Source: Alkalilimnicola ehrlichii (GTDB lineage: Bacteria > Pseudomonadota > Gammaproteobacteria > Nitrococcales > AK92). Taken from it: a stretch of DNA of 48,614 nucleotides. Location: NCBI RefSeq assembly GCF_003399765.1, contig NZ_NFZV01000030.1, forward strand, positions 1 through 48,614. Reading direction: 5' to 3'. This document shows positions 26,947-35,914 of the stretch, piece after piece (the first letter of the stretch is position 1; each line of letters begins with the position of its first letter). Both the position numbers and the translations under genes were made by a program. The notes under the pieces are model-generated. The model was not told the DNA's origin, did not search any database, and saw only the letters and a program-made list of their open reading frames with translations.

Positions 26947-29900
26947 GCGAGTCGGGGCTGTATCGTTTCTATAGCGAACACGGCGGTTTGGTACGGCAAG
27001 CCCTCGTTGCGCTACCGGGGCAGGATGGTTTCCATATTGCCGGCGAGCGGTTGCTAAGCTGGGCCGGCGAAACCCTGCGCTTTGCCCGGCTCGATACCGA
27101 AGGGCACCTGGCCGAGACGGCGACGGTGGCCGCCGGTGGCCCGGTATACCAGGCGCGTGCCGACGGTGAACTCGTGTGGTTGCAGGTGGATGGCCCCTAC
27201 GCCGACAACACCTGGCAGGTTTATCGCGACGCGGAGCTGGTTGGATTGTGGCGCAATGGTGCCAGCGAGTTGCAGTTCGCCGGCGATGCCTTGTACGAAC
27301 GGGTGGTAAGCGCCGAGCGCACAGAGCTGCGCCGTCGCCAGCTGCGAGCAAGCGCCGAGGACACTCCGTTCGAGCCGCAGCTGACCGAGCTGGCGCAGGG
27401 CGTACTGATCAGCGGCGTGGCCGACAGCGCCAGCTTGGGTGGTAGCGAGGTGCAATTCACCGACGCCGCCGGCCGTGTTCTGCCCGCCGCCCCGCATTGG
27501 GATGGCGAACGGCAGTGGTTCTTGCCGCGTGCGGCGCTTACCGGCGGCGAGCTTCGCGTGCTGCGCCGCGACCGCGCCGGCCAGCAAGTCGAAATCAGCC
27601 TCAGCTATCTCAGCAGCGGCTACACCGCGATCGACACGGTGAGGCCGGATACCGGCACCACGCTGACCGCCGGTGCCGTGGTGCCGGTGCAGGTCAGCCT
27701 GGATGAGGCGGCCCGCATTCGGCGGTTGGAACTCGGCCAGGGCACGTTGGCGCGGCCGTTTAGCGCCAGCGTCGACGGCGGTGCCGCGCAGTGGCTGGCG
27801 TTGGACGAGGCGGTCGGTTCGCAGGCCTTCGAGCTGCGCGTCAACGGCAGCGTCGAGCGCAGCATCGATTTGAGTCTGGCGGCTAACGACCCCGAGCGGG
27901 ATGAGGTTCTGTTGCTGCAGCCGCAGCACAACCGCGGCTTTATCGCCGGCGAGGCGATTACGGTGGAATACCGGGCCAGCGAGCGCGGCGAGCCGTTCCG
28001 CCATGCCGAGATCAGTCTGTACGACTTCAACCGCAATCTGCTGGGTCGCGTCTACAGCGCCCGCGCCGCCGGCCAGCTCGCCCTGCGTGCCCCGGCGGTA
28101 AGCGAGCAGGACAATCTGTTCGTGCGCGTGCGTGCCTACTACGGCGAGCAGTATCGCTATAGCGAATCCGAAGTCGGCATCCGTGTGTTCCCCGAACTAC
28201 AGCAGCCGAGCTTTACCCTGGAAGGTGTGCAGCCGCAGGTATTGGTCGGCTCTTATCAGCACCTGCGCATCAGTGGCGAGTTGGCTGCCGATGCCGTGGC
28301 AAGCTTGGTGGTGCGCGCCGAGGACGGTAGCACCTTGTTCGCCGGCGAGCGCGAGTTGGAGTTCACCGTCCCCGAGGCGGTCGACTCGCTCCGTGTCGTG
28401 GCCAGCGTGGCCGACCCGTACGGCAACCGCAGCGAAATCAAGCGCGACATCCGAGTGGTGGATACGCTGGGCGTGCAGCGCCTGGGCCAAACCCGCAGTT
28501 TCGATTTGGCCCTGCCCGATGTGGGGGATGCCGTTTTCATCAGCGGCCGCCAACTGCGCGATCTGGACGGCGCCCTGCTCGCCACCTTGGAAGCGCCGGT
28601 AACCGCCGTCGCCCCGCTCGGCGAGCGTTTATTAGTGGCACAGCAAGGTATCGGGTTAGTCGTGCTGGACCCGACCGATGATTACCGTGTGTTATCGACG
28701 CAGCCATTGAGCCAGCCGGTGACGGCCTTGGCGGCGGTGGATGAGCGGGTGCTGGCAGTAATAGGCCGCGAGCTCACGGGTTTCGAGGTTGCCGGCAACG
28801 CCCTGGAGCCGGTCGCGAATCTGAGCCTGTCCGGGCCGGTACTCGATATTCAGGCAGCCGATGGCGGCTTTGTCGTCCTGAGCCGCTTGCAGGTCGCGCG
28901 GCTGGCGGCGGACTTCAGTATCCGCCACACCCGCTCCGGCGAGTTCAGCGCCATGGCGAGCCACGGCGACCTGCTCTACGTCGCGTCACCCCAGGGCCGC
29001 CTGCATGTGCTGACGCCGGACTTCAACGAACAGCGCTTCGAGTTAGGCGTAGCGGCCGATCGCCTGCTGCGGTTGCAGGGGCAATTGCTGGCGCTGTCGG
29101 CTCGTGAACAGAGCGTGCAGATCATCGACGTGGCCAGCGGCCGACAGCCGCTGTTGGTCGGTACCTATCCGCTGATACTCGGCGAGCGTGTGGACGGTGC
29201 GGTGCTGATTGGCGGCCGCGTGTGGATCGGCGGTGCCACCGGAACCGTGCTGGGTCTAGACTTCGCCGCCGGTGAGAGCCGGGCGCTGTTTGAGCCGGAG
29301 CGCCAGCGCGGCTTGATCCGCGACGTCGCCGTCGCCCACGGTGCAGTGACTCTCGGCGCCGATCACTATGGCGCCATTCGCCTAGATCGCGATGCCGCCG
29401 GCGGCTGGCAGTCGCGGGTCTATCCGGCGGCGTATACCGAAGCCAGTCAGGGTGTGGCGGCCGCACTCGACACGCGGTATTTGGTGCAGCCGGGCCATGC
29501 ACGGGTCATCGGCCTGGATCGGGTCGAGCGGGCATTCGAGGTGTTCGGTGGCGGTGCTTATCGTCATATCGCCCTCACCCAGGATTACGTGGTCGCCAGC
29601 CGCGGTTCCACCTTGTACTTCGCCGACCGGCACGAGCCGTCGCGGCGCGATAGCCTGGAGCTGGAGACTGGCGATGCCATCGAGTCGCTGGTGGCGGTGC
29701 AGGAACGTGTCTTCGTCGGTACTGTGAACGGCCGTGTGCATAGCGTACGGCCGGGCGGGCTGCCCTTGGTCGATGCCGTGGTCGAGGTGAACAACCTCTT
29801 GAACGCAGCAAGCCCGATTCGCTTGCTAGCGAGCGATGGCGATCACTTGTTCTACGCGCTGGATAATGTCGTCTACCGGCTGCGGTTGGTGGATATGACC

Positions 29901-32900
29901 GACTCGGTGATGCGTTTCGACGGCCCGATCACGGCGCTGCATTATGCTCAAGGCCGTCTGTGGATAGCGACCGGCGAGCAGGTGCAGGCGCTCGACCCGA
30001 TTCAATGGCGGCTGCTCGACTACACGATCGATTTTGACGCCAGCGTGACTGCGTTGGCCGCCGAAGACGGTTGGCTAGTGGGCGGTAAGGGTGGTTTTGG
30101 CTTTGAGTTGCGGGAGCTGCCGGCTGCCTGGCTAAGCGCCAACCCGGCGCTGGCCGCACCGGCACCCAATACTGTGTTCAGCCAGGGCGAGCATATTCGC
30201 TTCGCGCTGGAGGACAGCCGCGGCGTCAACGCAGTGCGTTACTACCTCGACGGCGAGCTGGTGGCGCGCAGCAGTCAGGCGCCGTTTAGCGCCCGGGTAC
30301 CGGTGCTCGCCTCGCTACGCAACGGCTTCCCGTTCGAGCTGCACAGCGAGATCGAAACGGTAACCGGCGAAGTGCTGAGATCCGCCCCGCGGCGCGTATT
30401 ACTGCAAGGCGAGGAGCTGCCGGCCAATCCGTTCAGCGTCAGCGTCGAGTTGGAGAACTTCTACTTACCGCGGCCATTGCGGATGCAGGCCCACGTGCAT
30501 AACAGCACGCAGCCGGTGCAGCAGGTCGAGTTCTACGCCAGCGCGAGCCCCAATGGGCCGTTTGAGATTCTCGGTCGTCACTACGGCCCCGAGTACATCA
30601 TCGAGCGCAACTTCGATCTTAGCCACAGCGGGCACTACATCAGGGTGCGCGCGGTGGATATCTACGGCAATTACGTTGAATCCTCCGCGCAGAGCTTCCC
30701 GCGCCTGTTGGACCCGTTCCCGCCCAACGCAACGATTAGCGTCGACGGGCCGATGATCGACGGCCGCCTGGCCGCGGGCCATCCGTTTACCGTCAATGTC
30801 GAGCTGGACGACTCGCAAAGCGGCATCGACTACGCTTTGTTGAGCCGCGATGGCTTGATTGTCGCCGCCGCCTTCGACGCCGGCGTGTTCAGCTACCAAG
30901 AAGCCCCGGCGCAGGCCGGTGCGACGCTGAATTACTCGGTGATTGTGGTCGATAATGCGGGTAACGAGCGGCAAGTGGCGGCGAGCTTCGCTATTGTCGA
31001 AGATAACCCGCCGAGTCTCGATGCCATCGAGGCGCCGGAGCAGGTGCGCGAGCAAAGCCGCTTCCCGGTGCGGATTAGCGCAAGCGATGCAGTCGCCTTG
31101 CGCGAAGTGCGTGTGCACTGGCACGGCGAGACCTTCCGCCGCAGCTACGACAATGCGCCGCGTACCGTGACCGCAAGCTTTGACATATTGGATTCGCGCG
31201 CTTTGCGCCTGGATACTGCGCATACCCAGACCCTGCTGGTCGAGGTCGAGGACAGCCGCGGCCAGGTGGTGAGCGATACGGTTGAAATTACCGTGGTGCC
31301 GGACAGCCCGCCGGATGCTTCGCAGTTGGTGGTCGACGTGCCGGGTAGTGCGTTCTTCAATAGTCTGCTTCGCGTCAGCGTCGGCAATCTGTGGGCGGTG
31401 GACGATGGCGCGCGGCTGGAGCTGGCGGCTATCGACCACAGCAGCCCAACGCCGCAGATTGCTTATCGACGCAGCCTGACGCAGGACAGCGTGAACTTCT
31501 CCTTATCCACCCCGCGCGATGGTCGTCATGGCGATGAGATGCGCTTTAGTCTGCGGGTAACCGACGAGCTGGGTCAGGTTGACGAGACCGAGCCGTTCAG
31601 CATCGTGCTGACGCAGCGGCCTAACGCCATCGAGTTCTACCGTGGCGGCGATGCCGATCTCAACCGCAGTTTCGCCACCGTCGGCGAGCCGTTGCCGTTG
31701 CAGGTTCGGGTGCTCGATTCCGCCGGTCGCTACGTGCCGGCTCAGAGCGTGCGCTGGGTGCTGCAGCGCCTCGACGGCAGTCTCGACGACGTCGAGCTGG
31801 GCGTGAGCGAGACGAACGCCGCCGGTTTGGCGAGCTTGGATATGGATACCGTGCGCACCAGCGGGCAGTACCGCGTGCGGGCCGAAGTGATCCCGTACGG
31901 CAGTACGGTGAACACCGCCCATCCGCTGCAAATCCTGCCGGGGCCGGCCAGTGGCGTGTTGGTGAGCCATATTCCCCCGCTGGAAGCCGGCCAGGCCTTT
32001 GGCTTTGCGCTGGAAGCGGTCGATGAGGCGGGCAATGCCGCCACTGGTGTGGGTGAGGTCAAAGTGCTGGCTGAGGTGGTGGCGCCGTCCTTCCACTTCG
32101 GCTTCGCTGACCATGTAAGGACTGAGCCGCTAGTGGGCGATGAAGGTCATGCCGGCGAGCGGGCAGTGATCACTTTGCGTCAAGGTCGCGCCGAGGTGAG
32201 CGCCACGGCGAGTCGAATGGTAGGCGACTACAGCATGCAGTTGCAGGCAGTGGGTGGCGACAGCTTCGAGTTCCGCTACGATCACGACGGTAACCCCAAT
32301 ACCCTGCCGGAAACCGTCGACGCCGTGCCGTTGCGCGTGCTGGCGCGGGCGCCGTCCCAGTTGCTGTTCGAACTGGCCGAGATCGACTCGCAGGAGCCGC
32401 TTGGTCGCCCCGATGTGCTGGAAGCCGGCGATACAGCACACATGCAGCTCAGTTTGGTCGACGATTTCGGTAACCGAGTCAGCACCTTGCGTAACGCCGA
32501 CAACAGTCGACGCGATGCCGATTTCAGCGCCGCTCTGCGGGTGACGGGATCGGCGCAGCTGAACGGGCTCGGCAACGAAGCGACGGTCGACCTGGTGCGT
32601 GGCCGGGCGAGCTTCCCAGTCAGCAATGAGGCGGTGGAAGAGGTGCTGCTGAGCGTGGAGCAATTGCAGCCGGAACTGGCCGACTTGCCGCTGAATGCCG
32701 AATACCGTCTCGACTTCGCCAAGCGACCGCCGGCGATTGGTGCGGCGGCCTTTAGCCAGCCGCACGACAGCACCGAACCGACTTTGCTGTTCACTTATAC
32801 CGAGCCGGTGATCGCCGAGCGTAACGGCCAACCGGTGCGTTTGTACCTCGATGACGCGCCGGTTTACGGTCATGCTCGCGTCGACGAAACGACGGTCGAG

Positions 32901-35864
32901 TTCGTCTTCCAAGGTTTCGAGTTGAACCGCTGCTATCGCTATAGCACCGCCGACTCGAACCTGATCGGCCTAGCCGAAGAGGACGCCGTGCTCGTACAGG
33001 AAGGTGAGATTTGCGGCCCGCAGGTCGCCCTGCCGCAGCAAGGCAACGGTTATGCGCTGGAGCAAACCAGCCTGACGCTTGCGCTAGAATTCGGCGACGG
33101 CATCGACCGCAGCGCGATTAGCAACGGCCGGGTGCTGATCGACGAGGTCGAGCACCCGTTCGACTGGAGCGAGGGCGAAATCACCCTGCCGCGCCATACC
33201 GACACGGGCGTGGACGATGGCACGCCGGTTCGCATCGAGCTGAGCGGTTTGTACCAAGGCGAGCCGCTGCGAGTGGCGAATACCCTCTCCATACGTATTC
33301 TGCAGCGCGACGGCGACTACGACGGCGACGGCCTGCCGAACTGGCTGGAATACGAAATGGGCTACGATCCGACGTTGGCCGATACCAGCGGCAACGGCAT
33401 CAATGACGGCGACGAAGACTACTCCGGCAACGGGTTGACCAACCTGCAAGAGCTGCACTACGGCACCAATCCGCTGCTATGGGATACCAGCGGTAACGGT
33501 ATCAGCGATTACGACGAGATCTACGTCTACGGCACCGATCCGCTCAAGCTCGACACCGACGGCGACGGCCTGCCGGACGATCTGGAGATTTATCTAGGCT
33601 CCGATCCGACTGACCCGAACAGCATCGCCGACATCAGCGACTATGTGGTCGGCCTGACGGTCACGCCGACGGAGTCCCGCGTGTTCCTCAGCAACAACAC
33701 CGGACCGATCCAACTCAGCGTTGAGGCTCAAGTTCGCGCGAACGATAAGGACTACGTTATCGATGTGACCGAAGATCGCTTCGGCGCCGAATTTGCCGTG
33801 TCCGAGCCAGCCGTCGCTCAGTACCAAGCGGATGGCTCCTTCATTGTGGTGGGCCACGGCGAGGCGGAACTCCTGGTTTCCTTGGGCCAACATACTGCGG
33901 TTAGCGTGCTACATGTCGATGAAGGTACGGATGCAGGCGTCCGCCTTATGCCGCTTGACCCGCCGCAGGTGTTATACCGCAACGCGGATCATGCTCGCCT
34001 ATGGCTGGAGATCTCCGGCAGCGAACCCACCGAAGTCGAGTGCGCTTGGCTGGACGGTAAGGAGTTACAACTGGCTTGGCGTGCCGAGTGCTACTTCCAG
34101 TATTTCTATGAAGGTAGCGTAGGAAGTGTGCCGCAAGCTCTGCAACTTGTGCTCCCGGATGGCGTGCCCAATGACGCTGATGGCACCTTGACGGTATCCA
34201 CTTATGGGTTGCTTGATGGGGTCACGGAGGAGTTCCAGATTCAAGTGCCGGTTGTGGATGCTCCTCTACCTGTGATCGATGTCGCGCCGGAGCTGGGCGA
34301 TAGGATCGAGTTACGGGTCGGCGAGGCTTTGGACATCCCGTTGGAGATCAGCGGCGGAGCTAAGAACCGCGTTTGGATCGAGTATCTCATCGACGGGGAG
34401 CCTTTGGTGCCGGAGTTGCGGTATCCGGCTCTAGACGTTGGCGAGCCAGTCAGCGGCCGCTTTAACACCGTTACCTCAAGCAGCCAATGGAATGCCCATG
34501 GTTTGAGTAACGTGCATTGGTACTCGATTCGGGTCGAAGAGGCTGGTGTCTTCGAAATTGAAATGGATACCGAGCTTTCTTTGCTGTTGTTCGAGGATAC
34601 GGGGGAGCCGGTTGCTGAAGACCTTGTGTATGCATGGTCGCGTGACCCTTGGTTTACTGCAGATAAGTTGCCGTTATCGCAAGGGCGCTATTTGCTTGCG
34701 GTAGTGCCCGCCGAGGCCGATGTCTCGGAAGTTCTGACGGGCACTGTGCGTTGCACTCGATGTCAGCCGCAATCGTACACCTTGGTTCTGCGTCCGTGTA
34801 CCGATGGGCACTACGGCTATGGGTATGTGCGGACATGCTCGATTGAAGATGTCGACGGCGGCTGGGGGAACGGAGGCAGCAACTTAAATGCGGCGCAGGC
34901 TTTCCACCCAGTGCAGCATAAGGACCGGAGCGTTCGCTACAAGGCTGAGCGCAACATTGTCCGCTTCGGCGCGGACCAGGTCGGCGAACGCCAGCTAACG
35001 CTACGTCTTCGGGAGGCTCAGGCGGGAGGCGCCGAACGCGTACTCGACGATGTCGCTAGCTTCACGGTTAATGTGATGCCGAGCGATTGCGGGACCCCAC
35101 AGGCCGAGGTGAAGTATCCATTGGAGGAGGGGCCGATTTATCTGTCTGAAGGCAACGTCCGTCCGGTTAGGTTCAGTGCCGATGCGCCCAGCGGGGTTTC
35201 CGCTCTTACGTGGTTGAATCGCCCGAGCAACTTAGCTGAGGACAGCTATCGGCTCGTGCGCCGAGAGGGCTCCGATTATGTATTGCTGCCGCGCTTTCGG
35301 GATGCGTGGTCGTGGCTGGTAAGCGACGAGGGGGCCGTGGCCGCGAGCGAGTCGACTAGCTTTGACGCTCTGGCCTCTGACGCTCCCGGCGACGCTTATT
35401 TCGATTCTTATCGTGTGTATGAAGCAATCGCTAACGCCGGACTGAGCGAACTGAAGTTTGGGATTGAGTCGGTGTGCGGCGCCTACGCAGAACTCACCGT
35501 GCCACTGACGGTACGCGAGGCGCCCGCTCCTGAGGTTTCCTTGCTTGATATGCCGGCGGAGATGAACCTGAGCACAGGGCAAATGTTTAGCGTTTCCTCG
35601 GAAGTTATCGATAGCGGCCGGAGTGCGAAGCATATTGGGCTGGTGTTCTCCCCCGAGGATACGGAGCAGGCGTGGAGTCAGGTAGCGGAAAACCTTCAGC
35701 GGATGACCGCTCCCGCGACCAGTTGGACCGGGTGGGGCTCCCGGCCGGCGGTTAGCGCTCGCTTAGGCGAGGGAGGTTTGCTCGGCTGGCATAGCTGGCG
35801 GTCAATGGTGCCTCGGTACGAGCTTCTGAACCAATACGCAGCGGTGCCGGGGGGCATTTATTAG
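26895..35864 (+). CDS. Giant surface protein, fragment 4 (propellers, Ig, TSP3-like, PPC-like)
   Basis: About 2,990 residues in frame after frameshift 3. A GTG at 26580 also starts this frame, but the 26580-26894 stretch is a shadow of fragment 3. The fragment contains the end of a propeller, Ig-like domains, and a long propeller (about 28470-30120, for example LLVAQQGIGLVVLDPTDDY). More Ig-like domains follow (about 30170-31600), then an invasin/Big_1-like domain (about 31620-31960, SETNAAGLASLDMDTVRTSG). Asp-rich TSP3/EF-hand-like repeats lie at 33308-33633, a Big_2-like domain at about 33640-33940, and a PPC-like domain at about 34500-34800 (WYSIRVEEAGVFEIEMD). From about 33.6 kb base composition falls noticeably. 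The C-terminal end breaks at a G6 run (35849-35854), where one extra G restores VPGGHLLALGDDIVEQD. Confidence 0.8.
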   Translation, partial: DEAPRAAQVDAQYLYVLSESGLYRFYSEHGGLVRQALVALPGQDGFHIAGERLLSWAGETLRFARLDTEGHLAETATVAAGGPVYQARADGELVWLQVDGPYADNTWQVYRDAELVGLWRNGASELQFAGDALYERVVSAERTELRRRQLRASAEDTPFEPQLTELAQGVLISGVADSASLGGSEVQFTDAAGRVLPAAPHWDGERQWFLPRAALTGGELRVLRRDRAGQQVEISLSYLSSGYTAIDTVRPDTGTTLTAGAVVPVQVSLDEAARIRRLELGQGTLARPFSASVDGGAAQWLALDEAVGSQAFELRVNGSVERSIDLSLAANDPERDEVLLLQPQHNRGFIAGEAITVEYRASERGEPFRHAEISLYDFNRNLLGRVYSARAAGQLALRAPAVSEQDNLFVRVRAYYGEQYRYSESEVGIRVFPELQQPSFTLEGVQPQVLVGSYQHLRISGELAADAVASLVVRAEDGSTLFAGERELEFTVPEAVDSLRVVASVADPYGNRSEIKRDIRVVDTLGVQRLGQTRSFDLALPDVGDAVFISGRQLRDLDGALLATLEAPVTAVAPLGERLLVAQQGIGLVVLDPTDDYRVLSTQPLSQPVTALAAVDERVLAVIGRELTGFEVAGNALEPVANLSLSGPVLDIQAADGGFVVLSRLQVARLAADFSIRHTRSGEFSAMASHGDLLYVASPQGRLHVLTPDFNEQRFELGVAADRLLRLQGQLLALSAREQSVQIIDVASGRQPLLVGTYPLILGERVDGAVLIGGRVWIGGATGTVLGLDFAAGESRALFEPERQRGLIRDVAVAHGAVTLGADHYGAIRLDRDAAGGWQSRVYPAAYTEASQGVAAALDTRYLVQPGHARVIGLDRVERAFEVFGGGAYRHIALTQDYVVASRGSTLYFADRHEPSRRDSLELETGDAIESLVAVQERVFVGTVNGRVHSVRPGGLPLVDAVVEVNNLLNAASPIRLLASDGDHLFYALDNVVYRLRLVDMTDSVMRFDGPITALHYAQGRLWIATGEQVQALDPIQWRLLDYTIDFDASVTALAAEDGWLVGGKGGFGFELRELPAAWLSANPALAAPAPNTVFSQGEHIRFALEDSRGVNAVRYYLDGELVARSSQAPFSARVPVLASLRNGFPFELHSEIETVTGEVLRSAPRRVLLQGEELPANPFSVSVELENFYLPRPLRMQAHVHNSTQPVQQVEFYASASPNGPFEILGRHYGPEYIIERNFDLSHSGHYIRVRAVDIYGNYVESSAQSFPRLLDPFPPNATISVDGPMIDGRLAAGHPFTVNVELDDSQSGIDYALLSRDGLIVAAAFDAGVFSYQEAPAQAGATLNYSVIVVDNAGNERQVAASFAIVEDNPPSLDAIEAPEQVREQSRFPVRISASDAVALREVRVHWHGETFRRSYDNAPRTVTASFDILDSRALRLDTAHTQTLLVEVEDSRGQVVSDTVEITVVPDSPPDASQLVVDVPGSAFFNSLLRVSVGNLWAVDDGARLELAAIDHSSPTPQIAYRRSLTQDSVNFSLSTPRDGRHGDEMRFSLRVTDELGQVDETEPFSIVLTQRPNAIEFYRGGDADLNRSFATVGEPLPLQVRVLDSAGRYVPAQSVRWVLQRLDGSLDDVELGVSETNAAGLASLDMDTVRTSGQYRVRAEVIPYGSTVNTAHPLQILPGPASGVLVSHIPPLEAGQAFGFALEAVDEAGNAATGVGEVKVLAEVVAPSFHFGFADHVRTEPLVGDEGHAGERAVITLRQGRAEVSATASRMVGDYSMQLQAVGGDSFEFRYDHDGNPNTLPETVDAVPLRVLARAPSQLLFELAEIDSQEPLGRPDVLEAGDTAHMQLSLVDDFGNRVSTLRNADNSRRDADFSAALRVTGSAQLNGLGNEATVDLVRGRASFPVSNEAVEEVLLSVEQLQPELADLPLNAEYRLDFAKRPPAIGAAAFSQPHDSTEPTLLFTYTEPVIAERNGQPVRLYLDDAPVYGHARVDETTVEFVFQGFELNRCYRYSTADSNLIGLAEEDAVLVQEGEICGPQVALPQQGNGYALEQTSLTLALEFGDGIDRSAISNGRVLIDEVEHPFDWSEGEITLPRHTDTGVDDGTPVRIELSGLYQGEPLRVANTLSIRILQRDGDYDGDGLPNWLEYEMGYDPTLADTSGNGINDGDEDYSGNGLTNLQELHYGTNPLLWDTSGNGISDYDEIYVYGTDPLKLDTDGDGLPDDLEIYLGSDPTDPNSIADISDYVVGLTVTPTESRVFLSNNTGPIQLSVEAQVRANDKDYVIDVTEDRFGAEFAVSEPAVAQYQADGSFIVVGHGEAELLVSLGQHTAVSVLHVDEGTDAGVRLMPLDPPQVLYRNADHARLWLEISGSEPTEVECAWLDGKELQLAWRAECYFQYFYEGSVGSVPQALQLVLPDGVPNDADGTLTVSTYGLLDGVTEEFQIQVPVVDAPLPVIDVAPELGDRIELRVGEALDIPLEISGGAKNRVWIEYLIDGEPLVPELRYPALDVGEPVSGRFNTVTSSSQWNAHGLSNVHWYSIRVEEAGVFEIEMDTELSLLLFEDTGEPVAEDLVYAWSRDPWFTADKLPLSQGRYLLAVVPAEADVSEVLTGTVRCTRCQPQSYTLVLRPCTDGHYGYGYVRTCSIEDVDGGWGNGGSNLNAAQAFHPVQHKDRSVRYKAERNIVRFGADQVGERQLTLRLREAQAGGAERVLDDVASFTVNVMPSDCGTPQAEVKYPLEEGPIYLSEGNVRPVRFSADAPSGVSALTWLNRPSNLAEDSYRLVRREGSDYVLLPRFRDAWSWLVSDEGAVAASESTSFDALASDAPGDAYFDSYRVYEAIANAGLSELKFGIESVCGAYAELTVPLTVREAPAPEVSLLDMPAEMNLSTGQMFSVSSEVIDSGRSAKHIGLVFSPEDTEQAWSQVAENLQRMTAPATSWTGWGSRPAVSARLGEGGLLGWHSWRSMVPRYELLNQYAAVPGGIY
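33308..33633 (+). repeat. Thrombospondin type 3 / EF-hand-like calcium-binding repeats
   Basis: The protein shows repeated D-x-D/S-G-x-G-x-x-D/N loops: DYDGDGLPNWLEYEMG, DTSGNGINDGDEDYSGNG, DTSGNGISDYDEIYVYG and DTDGDGLPDDLEIYLGSDP. This is the classic pattern of TSP3-like repeats in bacterial surface proteins, which bind calcium. In other proteins they often sit between a stalk and a C-terminal anchoring or recognition region. Here they separate the Ig/propeller part from the PPC-like and beta-helix part. Confidence 0.8.
35849..35854 (+). other. Frameshift site 4 in the giant gene (G6, expected G7)
   Basis: The fragment 4 frame ends in CCG-GGG-GGC-ATT-TAT-TAG. With seven G residues it reads CCG-GGG-GGG-CAT-TTA-TTA-GCG, giving PGGHLLALGDDIVEQDRFFY, and continues into fragment 5. 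A homopolymer of this length is a typical site for long-read length error. It is also a possible, though unproven, slippage site in the cell. Confidence 0.75.
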
Positions 35865-35914
35865 CGCTTGGAGATGACATAGTCGAGCAAGACCGCTTCT
35901 TCTATCGGCTGCCC

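Noticed and set aside
35849-35864. Programmed frameshifting as the reason for the G6 break
   Set aside because: Possible in principle, but other breaks in the same gene (for example at 15758 and 26895) lack slippery sequences, so one common cause (sequencing error) explains more.
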